This document shows positions 41,916-41,927 of a stretch of 41,927 nucleotides of DNA, in pieces. This stretch comes from Lactococcus hircilactis. Its GTDB lineage: Bacteria > Bacillota > Bacilli > Lactobacillales > Streptococcaceae. Each line of letters begins with the position of its first letter. The first letter of the stretch is position 1. The DNA lies in contig NZ_WITJ01000015.1 of the NCBI RefSeq assembly GCF_009601015.1, forward strand, positions 1-41,927. The letters are read 5' to 3'. The notes under the pieces are model-generated. The model searched no databases. It was not told the DNA's origin and was given only the letters and a program-made list of their open reading frames with translations. The position numbers and the translations under genes are program-made.

Positions 41916-41927
41916 ATCATTCTCGAA

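Overview
The window reads as a low-GC Gram-positive coccus chromosome, most probably Lactococcus. The evidence is a comG pilus operon, PolC, a uppS-cdsA-rseP-proS-polC cell-envelope/replication block, a divergent rlmH/htrA pair, a lipid glycosyltransferase pair, and a TP901-1-type prophage of the kind found in lactococci. The species cannot be fixed from the sequence alone. Most backbone genes, and the 5S rRNA at the right edge, are on the minus strand. This fits a leftward replication fork from an origin lying to the right.

Region 1 (1 to about 8450) is the lysogeny and early-replication end of a temperate phage. Leftward (lytic) genes, in order of transcription, are a MOR/Cro-like repressor, a small protein, an AntA/AntB-KilAC antirepressor, a coiled-coil protein, a Bet/RecT annealing protein, a DUF1351 protein, a replisome organizer, a possible helicase-loader-like protein and the start of a RusA resolvase. 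Rightward genes are an S24-type CI repressor, a membrane-anchored OB-fold protein and a 485-residue serine integrase. The genetic switch is readable base by base: two promoters, three operators between the repressors and a fourth inside the MOR-like gene. Two GC-richer non-coding islands (about 1560-1735 and 5100-5250) look like structured RNAs.

Region 2 (8333 to 11453) is the attachment junction and the competence pilus genes. The phage has inserted into comGC at the codons for the FTLIE pilin motif, leaving 13 codons of comGC fused to a phage-derived tail behind intact comGA and comGB. An EamA transporter follows.

Region 3 (11673 to 24267) holds polC, proS, rseP, cdsA, uppS and yajC, then an ABC transporter pair and rlmH. 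The 348-bp rlmH/htrA gap carries a tight cluster of DnaA boxes.

Region 4 (24616 to 41915) holds htrA, two lipid glycosyltransferases, a DUF1797 gene, a TrmN6-like methyltransferase, a eukaryotic-type glycogen branching enzyme without other glycogen genes, tRNA-Thr(CGT), a bile-acid/sodium symporter family protein, tgt, a CoA-binding protein, a secreted-type nuclease, two small paralogous membrane proteins, polA, a HAD-LacI operon with its own operator, and 5S rRNA.

The most striking feature is a highly iterated palindrome, TGTCAGTACTGACA. Its 12-bp core occurs 13 times exactly and 7 more times with one substitution between 15.6 and 38.8 kb, in gaps and in frame inside genes. None was found in the prophage or in the flanking 3 to 7 kb of backbone on either side of that interval.
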